From the NCBI GenBank assembly GCA_930367205.1, contig OV884013.1, positions 89,901,333 through 89,965,332 of the forward strand: DNA of 64,000 nt, given 5' to 3'. This document shows, piece after piece, positions 43,976-57,700 of this stretch. The notes under the pieces are model-generated. The model worked only from the letters and a program-made list of their open reading frames with translations, searched no databases and was not told where the DNA came from. How positions within the stretch are numbered: the stretch's first letter is position 1; each line of letters starts with the position of its first letter. This DNA is from Acanthosoma haemorrhoidale (lineage: Eukaryota; Arthropoda; Insecta; Hemiptera; Acanthosomatidae). A program made the translations under genes and the position numbers.

Positions 43976-44245
43976 CATCAGAATAATGCCACGGACATAA
44001 AAACTCTAGAAATGTTTTATCAAGCATTCAAAAAATTATATTTCGTTCAATAGGACTTCAATCTCAAGTACAAACAAACAATGCGACCCAACTAGGAATT
44101 TTTTTTTGAAGTCAGTGACCAAACAAACACGGTCATTTTATTTTGATGAGATTGAGATTGACGTCCTGATGAACAAAATGTAATTTTTCGAAAGCTTGAA
44201 TGAAAATGTCTTAAGTATTTATGTCCTTGGGGTCATTCTGAAATA
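43976..44245. repeat. Imperfect palindromic repeat (MITE-like)
   Basis: The left arm at about 43977-44066 (starting CATCAGAATAATGCCACGGA) is an imperfect reverse complement of the right arm at about 44150-44243 (ending GGGGTCATTCTGAA). They share GGACATAA, CAAAAAATTA and TTCAATCTCA-like blocks, with about 85 bp between the arms. No coding potential. It resembles a small non-autonomous DNA transposon; no target duplication could be fixed. Confidence 0.65.
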
Positions 44246-45559
44246 TGTAATGAAATATTAACACGCGAAATAAATTTCTAACAACATACTCATACATATT
44301 AAAATGACCTTAAAACAAAAACTATTTACAAATTTTTAAATTCTACACATAAATCAGGACTTCTTCTCGTTGCTCTCTCCAATCTCTTCTACGGTGTCAA
44401 TTTAAAGAGATTGGCGTCAATTTGTAATTAGTGTTATGTTTTTTGAAATTATAACTACAAAAAAATCATGCAAACTATCATTACCAATAATTCCCTTCTT
44501 TTTTTTTTTTTTAGTCCTGATATTTTCCGTTGTCGTTTGTTTTGTGTCAGAGTATGCTATAAAGAATTTTTACTTTATTTACTCAATTATAATTTTTATT
44601 TCAAGGAGTAGTCATTAGATTATTGCATAATGTTTTCGGCTAGTACGACGACTGTCTGTGTTCCTACCGATTTTTAATTTGAATTGACAAAGATCTAAAT
44701 GCAAAACTAAAAGAAAAGTTGATGACATCTTCTCTGATAATGGTGGATCTTGGCACACTTCCAGACAAAACCATCAAACAGGCCTATAAGGAAACGGTTC
44801 TCGTCAAAGCAACAAAAACACTTTGGAATTGGCTATAAACATTTTTATGTGGTGACTGAACGGCCTCCCCCTCACCTTAATAATGTTACTGTCTCTGTTT
44901 GGATGAAAAACACACAACAAGTAAGCCGCAAATGTGCTTGAGTACTTCACTAAACAATAAAACACAGCTTTTATTTGTTTAGTTTATATGCATTTTATTA
45001 GGGATCCTGATTGAAAAAAACTGATTCTTGAGTTTAGGGTGGGCATTTTCTCATCAAACTAGTCCATGTTTATCACAAGAAAAAAGATTTTGGGATATAT
45101 TTACGTTTACCAAAGATATTAGAAAATATGGTGCTGACCACTATTTAAATAATGATGTAAATTTTATTCAAGAACACATGTTGTTTGTCCGTATAACAAA
45201 CGTTCCCAATTGTAAACAATGCATCACTTAATTAGAATAATTTTCCTCATTTGTCACTGACAAACACAGTCTCACTTGTTTTCTGGGTGTAATTAACATT
45301 TGTTTAATTAATTTATTCCCAAACTTCAAGACAATAAATAGTTATTTTCTAGTACACAAGAGTACATCCTTAACAAAACGGACAATTAATTAACCCTAGT
45401 GTGATGCCGTCAATTTGTTTAGTTAAATTTTATCCCACATTAACTAAAAATAGCGATGCATTAGTATCCTTATGGTTTTTTTAAACAAAATCTAAGGTGA
45501 TAAGTTCTATATTTACGGAAGTTATAGTACTTTTGTGCTTGCATACATTTAAAAAAAAA
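44246..45559. other. Unassigned AT-rich DNA
   Basis: Open frames of 60-67 codons at 44750-44941 and 45028-45231 have no recognisable motif. No RNA gene or repeat was identified. Confidence 0.35.
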
Positions 45560-45660
45560 ATGTAATTGCGATACAAGATCATATTTACAAATTTACATTC
45601 CAGTACTCTCTCATTCATACGGTATTTACAATGTTTCCTGCATTTGAGGTCTCCTATGAA
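45560..45660 (-). repeat. LINE-C 3'-region fragment
   Basis: CTCTCATTCATACGGTATTTACAA and the preceding ATCATATTTACAAATTT resemble the 3' untranslated part of LINE-C at 33655-33710. Short and diverged. Confidence 0.4.
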
Positions 45661-46310
45661 AGATCCAGGTAAATCTTTAGTCAAGTGTATTGTAAAGAAC
45701 ATCAATCAAATAAACCGTTTAAGAAAATTATAGTTTTTGTTAATACCCAAAATGTATTTTTTGAAAGTTTGTTTATTTCCACCCCCCCCCCCCAAAAGTG
45801 CACTTTTATATAAATTAACTTAATGTAATGTATTCTCAATTGATATAATTGAATTAAAAAAAACTTTATACTTTAAATAGCTCGGGTTTTAAACAAAATC
45901 TTTTAAACACTAACTATAGTGTATCGTTCAAGCTGAAATGGACTGACCACATTGCATTATGGAAGGAATTGAACCGAAGGAAAACCAGTAAGGCTGTGCC
46001 TATATTGAAAAGGGCTGGGAATGTTTGGATGAGTGCCAAGGACCAAGACCGAAGTCTCGAGTCATGACCCGAGGGAACAGCGAGGTCATTGGCGTAGAGC
46101 TCGTTTGCGGACTGCTCAGCACGTGGGTGGGTGGGTGACAAGCCACTTAGTCATTAGCTATGCTTCTGCCACATGCCGCACAATAGAGCACTCTCTCTAA
46201 GCGTGGGCGATTTAATTGGATTATTTACTCAGTATATTGTATACTCAATGTTATCAAAAAGTTAAAAGCAGAAAAGTGTTAAGAGAGGAATAAAATTGAA
46301 GATGTTTAAA

Positions 46311-47031
46311 GGCCACACCCGCTTTCTTCGATATATTTTATAAATTATCTGCAATTTTGCCTATATATGTGGAATAGTGCACCTGTTTTTTTCAAAAACA
46401 AGTCAATTCTAATATTTTTCGTCGGTCTTATCAGTGGCGCTTTACGTAACATCATCTTCCCCGAAAATTGATGAAAAAGGTAATTATGAAAATTGCAGGT
46501 ATGTTATGAATGTTGGATAGCCAGTTCATGGGTACTTGAGTACAGGCTTTATTTAGAACATTTGGAGGGGTTGGGTTCTCAGTTGGATATTTTTAATTAA
46601 TATTACCTAATGTGAGACAATATGTATATCTAATATTATCTGTATGATGTTGAAGCTAATAATTATTTTTTCGTCATTAATTTAGCAAAGAAAGACCTAT
46701 AAATGTCGGTCATCCTAACGTCCTTTCTCCTAAAGATTTTGACAGCACTCACTTGTATCTGGGAAATAAATTTTTCATTGTTCTTGTCAGCATAAGATTT
46801 ATTGCATTCTTAACATTGCACTACGTATAGAATCGATCTTTTAACTATCTATCTTTTAATTGAATTGAGTACTTAGTACGGGGAAGATGATGTCGCGTAA
46901 AGCGCCACTGATTAGACCGACGAAAAATATTAGAATTGACTTGTTTTTGAAAAAAATAGGTGCACTATTACACATATATAGGCAAAATGGCAGATAATTT
47001 AGAAAATATATCTAAGAAAGCGGGTGTGGCC
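46311..47031. mobile_element. DNA element with 153-bp terminal inverted repeats
   Basis: The left arm 46311-46463 (GGCCACACCCGCTTTCTT to CATCATCTTCCCCG) is the near-perfect reverse complement of the right arm 46879-47031 (CGGGGAAGATGATG to AAAGCGGGTGTGGCC). The loop is about 415 bp without coding potential. Both ends abut TTTAAA (46305-46310 and 47032-47037), consistent with a TTAA, TA or TTTAAA duplication; the palindrome hides which. Probably a non-autonomous DNA transposon (foldback or long-TIR MITE). No transposase is present. Confidence 0.85.
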
Positions 47032-47760
47032 TTTAAAAGTAATGGCACTTTTCGCAAGATTCAACGTCAAAACTCTATTAAGTAACGAAAGTGTATAAAT
47101 ACAAAATACCATTGCGACCCATAGTTTATTTTACCAAGGCACCAACTTAACAAAATAGTAGGAGAATTTTTAGCATTGTCTGGTTTTAAAGCCAAACATC
47201 CACTAAACAATAACACAGAAGTGGTGAAGGTATTGCAACTGGAAGAGTCCCGGAAGAATTAATTCTAGTTTTATTCAACGGAGTAAACTTATCTTCCAGT
47301 GATCCTCCAACAGAGTTTTATCCACGAAAAAATACAAACAATGTAACTCAATGGATAGCTTGGAAATTCAGTCGTTAGTCCCAATGTGCCATAAGCAGAT
47401 TTTTTATAAATTTAATAATGAGTTCTTTACACAGACTGTATGTTTGGTAATGGGGTGCGTTATTTTCCAAGATGTTTCTAGACGATTTAGAGAACCTTCG
47501 TAATGTGAATTATTCTGTGCCAGTGATTATAATTTAGTTTTTTTTTATTTGGCTTTTAATTATAAATAATAATGGAACTAATACAACAATGCTAATTTAT
47601 CATTTAAAAATACATATTAAAGTATTTCTAATATTTTCAATGTGTTGCAATGTATATAATAATATTTTCAATTGCTAAAATGTGTTAGCAATGGCAACTT
47701 AGTTCGCGGAAAACTTAGGGCTCACTCTGTATCGCGGTATGTTTGGTCAAAGATAATTAA
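47032..47760. other. Unassigned AT-rich DNA
   Basis: Nothing recognised. Confidence 0.35.
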
Positions 47761-47832
47761 TACTGGGAAGTTCATCGAGGCAAGATTGCTTAGTTTGTAG
47801 ACTCCCTGACTTGATCTGAGGGAAAGATTCGG
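47761..47832 (+). repeat. Possible tRNA-derived SINE head
   Basis: The sequence has a B-box-like GGGTTTGAGTCC at its end, a TCCCT/AGGGA stem in the anticodon-arm position and a weak A-box-like region upstream. It does not make a good functional tRNA. Similar logic applies to 52800-52885 on the minus strand. Confidence 0.3.
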
Positions 47833-47849
47833 GTTTGAGTCCTTATATA

Positions 47850-48440
47850 TATTCTTTTTTCTTCTTTCATAGCCCCTTTAAATTTACAGATAATTATATA
47901 CAATTATAGAACCTCAGGCGAATCTATTTACAAATTATTTTCGTATTTCCTGTAGCATCGCTACATTATATACAGGTTTTGTTATTTTATATAAATTATA
48001 TAATGAATAAACAAGTATAATGATACACATTGTCTGGACTAAACTTACTAATAAAGGTGATAGGGCTCACCTTTTGATCAAACTTAAAACTAACTTACAT
48101 ACTAATTCTTAACCTAATTTTACCCGACAGTATGTTGCCATCGATGCTGGAAGGACGGTGGGGTCAAAGCATTAACACCGGGTTGGTTAAGTGCTGCAAC
48201 GAGTCAAAAAACTTGATGTGTCCCCGGTGGATGAACTCTCCTACCGACGGCACACCAAGCAACGGGTGCAGGTAAGCGTTCTTCAACCTCTCGAAAGAGG
48301 TATGTCGGACCACTTTTCGCATGATTCCATTCTGGAAATGTTGGAGACATTTGGCTGTATTGTCAGTCAAGTGGGTAAATAGAGGGGCACCATACAGCAG
48401 GTCAGCGTTTAGTCCTTTTCTTGTCAGTAATTTTTCCTTT
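47850..48440 (-). pseudogene. LINE-B ORF2 C-terminus and 3' end
   Basis: The minus strand from about 48430 encodes the post-RT region (a tract with TDNTAKCLQHFQNGIMRKVV, then HTSFERLKNAYLHPLLGVPS and HIKFFDSLQHLTNP) before stops at about 48165. About 310 bp of 3' untranslated region follows and ends CATAGCCCC-complement and an A-rich tail. The related LINE-A has HIKFFDSLRHSHNP at the same place. 5'-truncated; shared with 59588-60840, 61640-62070 and 28435-28510. Confidence 0.75.
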
Positions 48441-51400
48441 TGCTGAGTAATTTTTTAAAAATTATAGCGGGACTATATAGCAATCAACCTATTTCCTCTT
48501 TAAATAATGGGAAAGATCTGTGTTTGGCTTGATTAAATTGTAATAAGCGTTTCAAACGCTAAATGTTTTTTTATTTTTATTTTACAAACTGAAGGTGACA
48601 GCTTCGGTTTAAAAACTTAATAACATTATAGAGATTCCAAGATGTATCAATTTAAATTTTATCCGCCCACAAGCGCTACCAACCAAATAGTAATGGTTTA
48701 TTCTTAATTATTATGTAGCAGTAGTCAACATTTACTTGGTCATCAGTAACTAAATTGAAGGGATTGATTTCCAACGACATAAAAGAAAATAAACAAAAAA
48801 AAAACTTTTTATATAAGCCAGGCTTGTTATAAATATAAAGTTCGAAATACCCAAGAGAAATAAATTGGGAAAGGGTCTACCTTATATAAAAGTTGGTAAA
48901 CGGCTGATAGAAAAGATCGGCCCTGATACAACTACTTTGGGCTTCTGGAATAGGGACAGAGGAGACGATATGGCTGGATGCATGTGAAAAATAAGTCGTT
49001 CAGGATAGGAGAGAAACCACTGGCCCTGACTGTTCGAATAAAATGACCGGGTTCGATTGGCAGTAGGTTAATGAAATCGTGAAACCTAGCACTATCTAGA
49101 CAGTGGGCTCTGAAGCTGCCTTATTTTGGACGATCCAACTGTCTGCTTATCAGGAAATAAAGAGTTTTCTTCTTGGGCAGCTTTTATTTATTTATTATTC
49201 TATTTTTTTTTCAAGACAAAGTGGTGCCCTTATTCATCCTAACAAACCAAGGTCTGATGACTTCGTATACTCATCTGATGTTTTGAACATGGATTACATT
49301 TTGTTTGTTAGGCTCACCAGAAAGAAATTTTAAAATTAGAACAATTTATTTAACTCCTCATAATTTAATGTCTAAAAACGACATCCATGGGCTGCCGAAA
49401 ACACTTTTCGTTAATTAATAAATACAGAAGAGGCTCGAATTCATACCTATTATTATTCATACCAGCGAAAATTAAATCACATTCAACTAATAGTAATTTT
49501 AGGTGGTTATATTATTAACATGCTAAAAAATTTGGTCAGTCAAATCTAGATAAAAAAATAAAAACATGATGCCACTGGTCGTCAATCGATTGATTACATT
49601 TACATACTGACCTATTTGGACGGAGTGTATTCATGTAAAATGATGAAGTTTTGAAAGGGCAATGACCAGCGCTTCTGTACTCCTCTTTTTGCCAGAGCAC
49701 CCTGTTAAGCGGCTTAGGAGATTGTGAAGCAGGTGGTGCATTAATGAATGGTATGGCCAGGACCATCTGCAGGCAACTTCGTTAGTGGTGGAGGCCACCG
49801 AGTCCCGCAACTACGGTTGTCGACTGATATACCTTGATATACGAGTAGGGTTTGGATGAACCTGATGCCCTTGGACAGTATCTACCTCTTGTCCCAGACA
49901 TATTGGACAAACAGTCCGACCACGATGACAAATAAAATGAATAAAATTACCATAGTTAAATCCTTTTTACATTTACAGTTACGTCTTACAGTATTAGGCA
50001 CCCTCCGCCCTAGAGAAAAGATTTGACATTTACAATATATATTTATAGTGGCTTTTCTATGAGTTCTACTTTCTTTATCATCTGCCGTACTAGGTTTTGT
50101 TTCTGGTGACTCCACCTCATATCTCCTGACGTCCGAATAAATTTAAAATTTAATTCCTTTGCCAAATATACTTAGGAGAGAATGCCGGGATAGGATATTG
50201 CATTTTTAACTACAGATAAGTATTGAATTTCAACAAATTTTTGGATGATACGTTCTATTTTGAGGTATATCCCCTGTAGTCATCCATTGAGTTTTCTCCC
50301 TGCTTGATAACACCCTAAGAAAAGCAGGGGGTATTTGTACGTGAAGGCTCCTGACAAATTTACTTAGTCACCGACTTTAATAAAATATAGTAACTAAGTA
50401 AAAAAAATTAACTTATGGTTAGTTATTGTAACTTTGTAGCAATAAATTATTTCTGGAGCATATTGAAATATCGAAGTTTGTAACGAATTGCTAAGCCCTG
50501 AGGTAGAGTCTTTATTTTGGGACTGGTGACGAATAGTATTTCGTTCCTCATACTGCTTGAATCTAAAGACCAAACAAGCTGAATTGATGTATGCATATTC
50601 CACAACCCCCAAAAATACAAAGAACTTTAATGTGAACAAAATGACAGAAAGTACTGGAAAAAAATAAATTAAAAAATAATTCGTCCCTCTTGTATAACTC
50701 ATAAGCCTACGTAGGAGTAAAACGAAAATCATAGATAAATAAGATGGTAGGGTTTCTTGAAAAATAAAAGCCTTGCGTCTCTCCTAAATAAATACTTACA
50801 ACGTAGACTATTCACCGAAATTCTGGCTTCTTTAAGACTGCCAAGAAGCCCAGCAAAACAGTGAAAACATTATGTTAGTATTAATATACAATTCAAAAGG
50901 CAACTTTATGTTCTATGAACAAATGGCCGTTTCATAAACCAGGAAAATAACAAGCATTGACGAGAATCTCACAAAGAAAACATCATTTTGTTTGCAATTC
51001 TGGAATTTACATTAGGTGTACATCAGGAAAACCGCTTTGCCTGTGACGCGAAGTCCGAAAGCTTCCACGACTCGGATGACAATTTGGGGACTGACTATTT
51101 CACGTAAAAGCCTTAAAGGTTTTCCCTTTAATATGCATTTATATGTTTTTATTTTTATGTATGTCAAATCAAAATAACAATGTCAATTAGGATTGCTTAA
51201 GCTTCATTTCCATTCTTCTTTTGTTCAGATATGTTTTCAATAAAATAACCTATTGCATTACTAAAGTAGTATTTTTCTATGATCGTTCAGCTTATACTAT
51301 TTATAACTAAATGAAAATGTGGCTTTATGAATAAATAGACTGCATTGGTGAGGTCTTGCGATTTGGCTGAAATCTAATATACCTTTGAATACGTTCTGTG

Positions 51401-52759
51401 GGACTCCGATTCCAGCTTTCTTCCCGAAGCTTTTCTCGTCTGCGGTTTTGTTAAAAAAAAATTCAGTAGGCTTTTATTATCAACTTATATCACAGAAATT
51501 CCTATATGCATTCCGTGAAAGCTTTTTTGGAGACAAGCTCAAAACCAATAATATTCTGTATAAAAGCTGATAATAATCCGTCTTTAAAAATTAAGCAATT
51601 CTATGTTTTTTGAATATCTTGAAAAAAAGGGGGAAATTTTAAGCAATAACAAAACTATAAAAACCCTAACTACTGCATTGAGAATTGTTTTTGTTTTTTA
51701 CTATAGTATAATGAAGAGAGGTGGGGGAAGAAAAAGATAAACATATATATATATAGAGAGAGAGAGATGTAAAGTTGCTATGAGAAGTTATCTAAATTTG
51801 TATGTAGTTAAATAATTATCAAATATATTGACATGCGTATGTGAATATGTCTAATAAAAGTCATGCAACAAAGTTAGCATAACTAAGTTTGAAGATAACG
51901 AAGTTATGGAATCCTACATATGCCTTCCCCCCAATAAAAAACTGGAAGAAGTTTCAGCGATTATGCAAAGGCAGTTTCTTATCTTTCAAGGTCTCGTATT
52001 CCCCCTGCCTTTTCTCACGTTTCTGGAGATGGACCTCATTTTTCTTCCTTAAAGGTTGCTCTTACAGCTACGTGAAGGAAACATGACAAGAACGAGCCAA
52101 TACCGTGTGTCAGATTCTCTTAGTTATAAAGGGACGTGAAGAGAATTATTATTATAAGAAGATATATAAGAAATTATATAATATATAAGAAAAAATTATA
52201 AGAACAATATTATACATAACAATATTATACATAACAAGATAAAATACTATATACTATCTTTAAAAATTAGAAAAACTCCAATAACTCCAAAACGAGTGCT
52301 CAAGTATCATCAAGACATCAAGGGTCTTCCTGTATAATAATTACAATACTACAGAAATATGAACGAAGGAATGTGGATAGATTTATTTGAAGGAGTCAAA
52401 TTGTAATTTCATTTGATCGTAGAACCTGCCCATGAAATATGACGGCTATAAAACAAGATGCCAGGATACATGATATGAACGAACACTAATGGTATCAGAT
52501 GCTAATTAAAAATTATTTTGATAACATCGTACCATGTTGCTCATACAATCCTTTTTAGTAGAAGTTTTACTAATGGATTTATTAAGGCTTATATATCGTG
52601 CATGTAGTAAAGTCTATCGGTTCCTGAACGTTCACGAATGTTTAACAAAACGTAATTAATCTCGATAGTTGTACAACACAGTACATTACGCAGTTCTATT
52701 TCCAACATAATTTTATGATATTTTACGCCGTATTGTATGCTCTAATTAGGCGGCCTATC
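48441..52759. other. Unassigned AT-rich DNA, 4.3 kb
   Basis: No convincing coding region. Open frames of up to 112 codons (50394-50732, minus) lack motifs and have AT-rich codon composition. A TA/GA microsatellite lies at about 51743-51768 and a short tandem AACAATATTATACAT repeat at about 52203-52235. Confidence 0.4.
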
Positions 52760-52885
52760 CTAGAGTAACTAACTTTTATTAATAGAACTAAAGAAAAATC
52801 ACTTTCATAAACGGATTTGAACGCAAAAGTTTCAGATCATTAGGTCGTCACGCTAACCACTCACTACAGCACGTGAGTGCAACAT
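52760..52885 (-). repeat. Possible tRNA-derived SINE
   Basis: On the minus strand, TAGTGAGTGGTTAGCG resembles a polymerase III A box and GCGTTCAAATCC a B box, spaced as in a tRNA. No full cloverleaf was found. The sequence continues AT-rich after the B box, as in a SINE body. Confidence 0.4.
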
Positions 52886-53685
52886 GTTTCTATAAAAATA
52901 GTTTCCTGCGATTAAATAACGAGTGATGGTTTCCTAGCATCGCACAACTATAGCTCAACTTTTTAGTGAGCTTAGGCACATTTTAATGACGTTTTTTTCA
53001 TCTCATAGTAATAAAATAAATCACACACCAGGTCTTAAACGTTGATAGACTTAGAGATTAACTTCTAGTCAATCAAAACCTAGGAAAAAAAATAAAGTTC
53101 ACCAGACCATCTCCATGTCATCACAACATACTGATATTGATGGTATCAGTCATTTTCAGATTACTTCCTGAAGAGTCTAGCGACTCATCAACCTCTTGCA
53201 GGGACGCCTGCTTCTTCTGGTGGAGTGTTTGGTTCGGAAGCTGTGGAGTTATCACTCATACGACCAGGGTTTATGTACCTATAGCAAGGAACAGTGTCCC
53301 TTGATACAAATATTATGTGTCTAAATCTTTAAAGGTGCAGTGATCCAGTAAGTTTCCAAAATCTTATGAAACGAAAGCTTGCCTTACTGCCCCACTTGGT
53401 TGCGTGAGAATCAATGTAAAGACAAATTAATTAATTAATTTTTGATGTTGACCGAGTAATAAGTTTTTTCAATTCTATTTTAATTTCATCATCTGAAATT
53501 TATCAAAACAATTACAAAATTTTCTGGATTTACCTTAGTCCTAGGATTTACCTGAGTCTTCACACTAACTTTTTGCGTCCGATTAAAAATCGGGAGTAGA
53601 AAACTATGCTGTAATGGATCTAACTTCTATACATATCTGAATCTAACTAAATGAATGAATTAATGAATCTAACTAAATATACATA
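52886..53685. other. Unassigned AT-rich DNA
   Basis: Nothing recognised. Confidence 0.35.
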
Positions 53686-54745
53686 TACGAGGGTGGTCTG
53701 AAAAGTTTCCGACCTAACAAAGCTTTTATTTTAGCTTTTATTTCACTAGCTTTTATTTATTTTATTATCATCTTCATTATTCGCATAGACCTACGACTTA
53801 AGAAAACCCCACAAGAAAAAGTCTAACGGGGTGAAATCGCACGATCTCGGTGACCAGTTCACCTCCACGTGAGACCATGTCCTCAAATCGCTCGTGCAGA
53901 ATGTCCAATGTCACAAGAGCTGTGTGGCACGCAGTCCTGTTGAAACCACATGTTGTTGGTGTCCATATCATCCAATTCAGGCCAAAAGAAGTTGGTAATT
54001 ATTGACCTATAATGCTCGCCGTTGACGGTGATGGCCTGGCCAACGTCGCTCTCAAAGAAATATGGACCGATGACGCCACCAGTCCAAAATCTACACCAAA
54101 CAGTGACCTTTTTGGGATGCATTGGGCGCTCTTGGATCTAATGTGGATCGGTATCGTCCCAAATTCGACAATGTTTTTTGTTGACGTACCCATTCATCCA
54201 GAAATGGGGCTCACCCCTGAAGATGATTTTCCGATGAAAATTAGGGCCAGTTTCCAACTGCTCCAGGACCCATTCAGCGAATACACGTCGTTTTCTATGG
54301 TCGTCTACCATTAGCTCCTGGGTCAGTTGAATTTCGTACGGGTGCAGGCCCAAGTAACGACGAAAAATTTGCCAAGTTGTGGTCTGCGAAAGACCGAGTT
54401 CTTGTGAGAGACGCGAAATCGACTGCTTTCTGCAGATCTTGCGTTTCGTCGACGTACGGGTGTTGGTTGATTTTTTACTGAACCAGTGGACTCAAATTTA
54501 TCCACCACACTGCGAATAGTCCTCTCTGTAGGACGCTTATGGCGACCGTAAAATGGGCGAAGTGCGCGGAACGCCCATATTGATAAAACAATTTTATCAT
54601 TTGCACGTGTTGTTGAACGCTATATCCGTCCATGGTGATTTGGCAAAACAGACTGAATACAGCCAATTTGACAGATGGAGCTTCAACAATATGGCCGCTA
54701 TAAACTGTCAAAGTTTGGAAGTCCCTATTGGAACACTATCAAAAG
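53686..54745 (-). mobile_element. Tc1/mariner-type element, decayed copy
   Basis: The minus-strand transposase is broken over several frames. N-terminal helix-turn-helix region pieces lie at 54711-54323. The catalytic domain includes GEPHFWMNGYVNKKHCRIWD, HPKKVTVWC, ITVNGEHYRSIITNFFWPEL and WFQQD, with SCDFTPLD nearer 53830. The expected first catalytic Asp is replaced (FRGEPHF where FSDEAHF-like is usual). One terminal repeat is seen at 53689-53716 (ACGAGGGTGGTCTGAAAAGT and beyond); the matching repeat at the other end is lost. The 3' part after GGTCTATGCGAATAA is deleted relative to the copy at 23229. Inactive. Confidence 0.8.
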
Positions 54746-57700
54746 TACTAGTCAGTGAAAATTCACAGAATTCATAGATTACAATCTTAAATTGTTTTGT
54801 TGCATATATGTATAGAAAATGATGTTTTAGTAGATACATGAAGACCAATTCAATGTTACCAAACGAATTGATCTAATCATTAACGTAAATATTTGATAGT
54901 TTGATTTGTTTTTAGTAATCACAAGTAAGTCTTTCTCAGTGCTTAGAAACTGAATTGAAACTATTGATTTGAACATTTTCTGAATTGATACTTAAACTCA
55001 TTTGAGTAAGCAATTTATAATATTCAGAATGGTTGATACAGGGTTTAAGATCTAATTCACTGAGCTACTTCAAGAACCCTCTTAAAAATTGGGCTTCGTT
55101 ATGAGAATTGGGTATCAATAACTGCCCTAGCAGCTGTGCCTAAAATGGCACCGTTTTTATAAAATCTCATCATCTGAGCTGTGCAGTAAAGTAAAAGCTA
55201 CTGAAGCCTGTCTAAAAAGTATCGTGGAATTTTCAAAGTTCCTGCAGCGCTGAACATAGTAATCTAGTACAGGAATATTAACGATAAAGCTACTCAAAAA
55301 GAAAAAGTTTAACATTATTTGCACACTTCATTCTTCATTTAAGGCAGTTCTTATGATTTAAAAAAAAAATTAATGAAAGGTTCAAAAATAAAAATAAAAT
55401 GAAAAACATATTTTAATAAAATGAAAACCTATAACGAAGCTATACTACAAAGTGATAGCAAGATCAAATATTTTAAAACAATGTCTTGAGGCCAGCCAGC
55501 TATCTTCGAAGCTCTTTGATATTAATATTTTAAAGTTTAAATAATTTTATGAATACCGCGAAGTTAAGAAAATAAATGACATTTTTTTTTTGATTTTATA
55601 ACGGAATGTTACAATTTATTAACAATTATATTTATGTAAACATGTATAAAAATATTTATAAATACATATAACTTAGTCATATAAGAAAAAAAGAGAAGTA
55701 AAGGTCAAATACAACACAAAGATCAACACGCTCCCAGAAAATCCTACACCGATGATACGCCTGGAGAAAATCCCACCCCATTTTCAGGGTTTACTTTTGA
55801 GACCAGATGCAAATTTACTTAGACTTGGAGTAGACTAAAGTCTCCTCTCAAAGTCGTAGGGAAGCTATAACATTTACTTAGTTATCCAGACTCCTTTCCC
55901 TGGACTAACTTATTTCCACTGCAGACAACACTCTGTCACACCAGATCTTCAGAGCAGGAGGGGATACCTCCTTCCTTGCCTTGAGCTGTTGATGATGTTA
56001 ACTGAACCGTCGAATGAGAACCTGAACTAACAACTTCTAAGAAGTACCTTAAAGAAGTGAACCAACAAATCCAGCTAGGTGTGTATAATTCTTCACCAGT
56101 TAACAATTTATTTTTTATAAGGTTACATTGATTTTTAGCATCTGTGAGATGCTATGCAAATTTTATCATTTTAATCTTACCATAGCGAAATTATTGCAAA
56201 TACACTTTTCATGACATTTTATTGAGTAATTAAGTAAGTATGGTTCACTTAAGCCCTTACTTGAAATACACCTTGAAATATAGACGTTGATATGTTTTAT
56301 TTGATACGCTATTCAACGTAATAGAAACATATTCATTTTGTGATTAATCATTTTTTCACAAGTTAAATTTCATTATGGCAGAACACCTACGTATGCTAGA
56401 ACAGTCAGAGAGGCACAGTGGTAAAAACATAAGAATTTATGATTTTGAAAAATCAAAACTCTGAAAATTTAATGACACTATCATCGGGGCTTTAAATTAT
56501 TTTATATAAGCGACTCCTGCTTTATTAATAATATAGAACTAATTTAAAATTCATGTTATTTCCATATTCCATGAATTTCGTAAATCCATCTAAAATCATA
56601 TCATCAAGGAATAGAGTAACGTTATCTTGTTAATAACTTGACTATAGCATTAGAATAAAATGTTATTACAAGCACCTGTAAAAAAAAAATATTATGTTTA
56701 ACATGTAGTAAAACACTTTAACTTGGACAATAAGTTACACTACTCTACCTCTAATAAAATGTAAAAATGTATAGTTTTTCTTCCACAAATACACGTTTTT
56801 TTCATTTAAAAAAAAATATTATAATAATTTAATGCCTCTTAACAAGAAATTATATGAAAGAAAATACTGGAAAAGAAATGGTAGTAAAGTGAAAAGTTAC
56901 AGTTAAACTTAAGAAAATATAAATTGATTAAGTGTGTAAATTTTCTGGGCAGCCGAGGACGGGAAAAGAAGATAAGGAAAGTTTAATGTTATTTAAATGT
57001 AATTGCTTTTTTTCATCTGCTAAAGTATTTTTTTCCCTCAATTTCTCTACTTAAAACATCAGTTACGATTTAATCTTGGACAACGACTCAAGCTGCTTTA
57101 TATATCACACTTTAAAGAAGGAAATAAAATAATTATTTTGGGGGTATATAAAATAAGTATAAGTAGATTCATAACAATTAAAGCAGTTTTTTTTAATACA
57201 TGTGTAAGTTTGAACGTTACCGCTAAACTTCGGCACATATGCTAAGTGTCCCTACAGAGTGCGCTAGGATCGAATGACGCTCCGAGTTGTAACCTTTTGA
57301 ATATGGGTACTCTTGTTAAGACAATGGTCAAAGCTTATTATCGACAATTGTATTGATTCAGGTTAGTTATAAGTTTTATTTGTTTATTGTAATATTTGTA
57401 GTGCTAGCTAATGTGTACATATGTTTAATATTACAGTTCTAAACTACATCTGCAAGTGTTCGATTTATAACCTGAGAACCTCCACCTCCTTTAAGTTTCT
57501 GAAATCGAAACTTACACATGTTTAGTATTAATAAATGTACACCTCTTTCTCGTCTACCAACAATTTATTTTATATAGCTATCTCACTATTTTAAGTATGT
57601 TATAATTGAACTGATAGAATAGGAGCTAAAAATGGAAAATTGTAAATAATAAATCTGTTTCTATCAGTCAGACAGTATAGACATCATTTGAAATTTTGAT

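Noticed and set aside
47761..47832. Functional tRNA gene
   Set aside because: No complete cloverleaf or acceptor stem could be formed; kept only as a weak SINE-head candidate.
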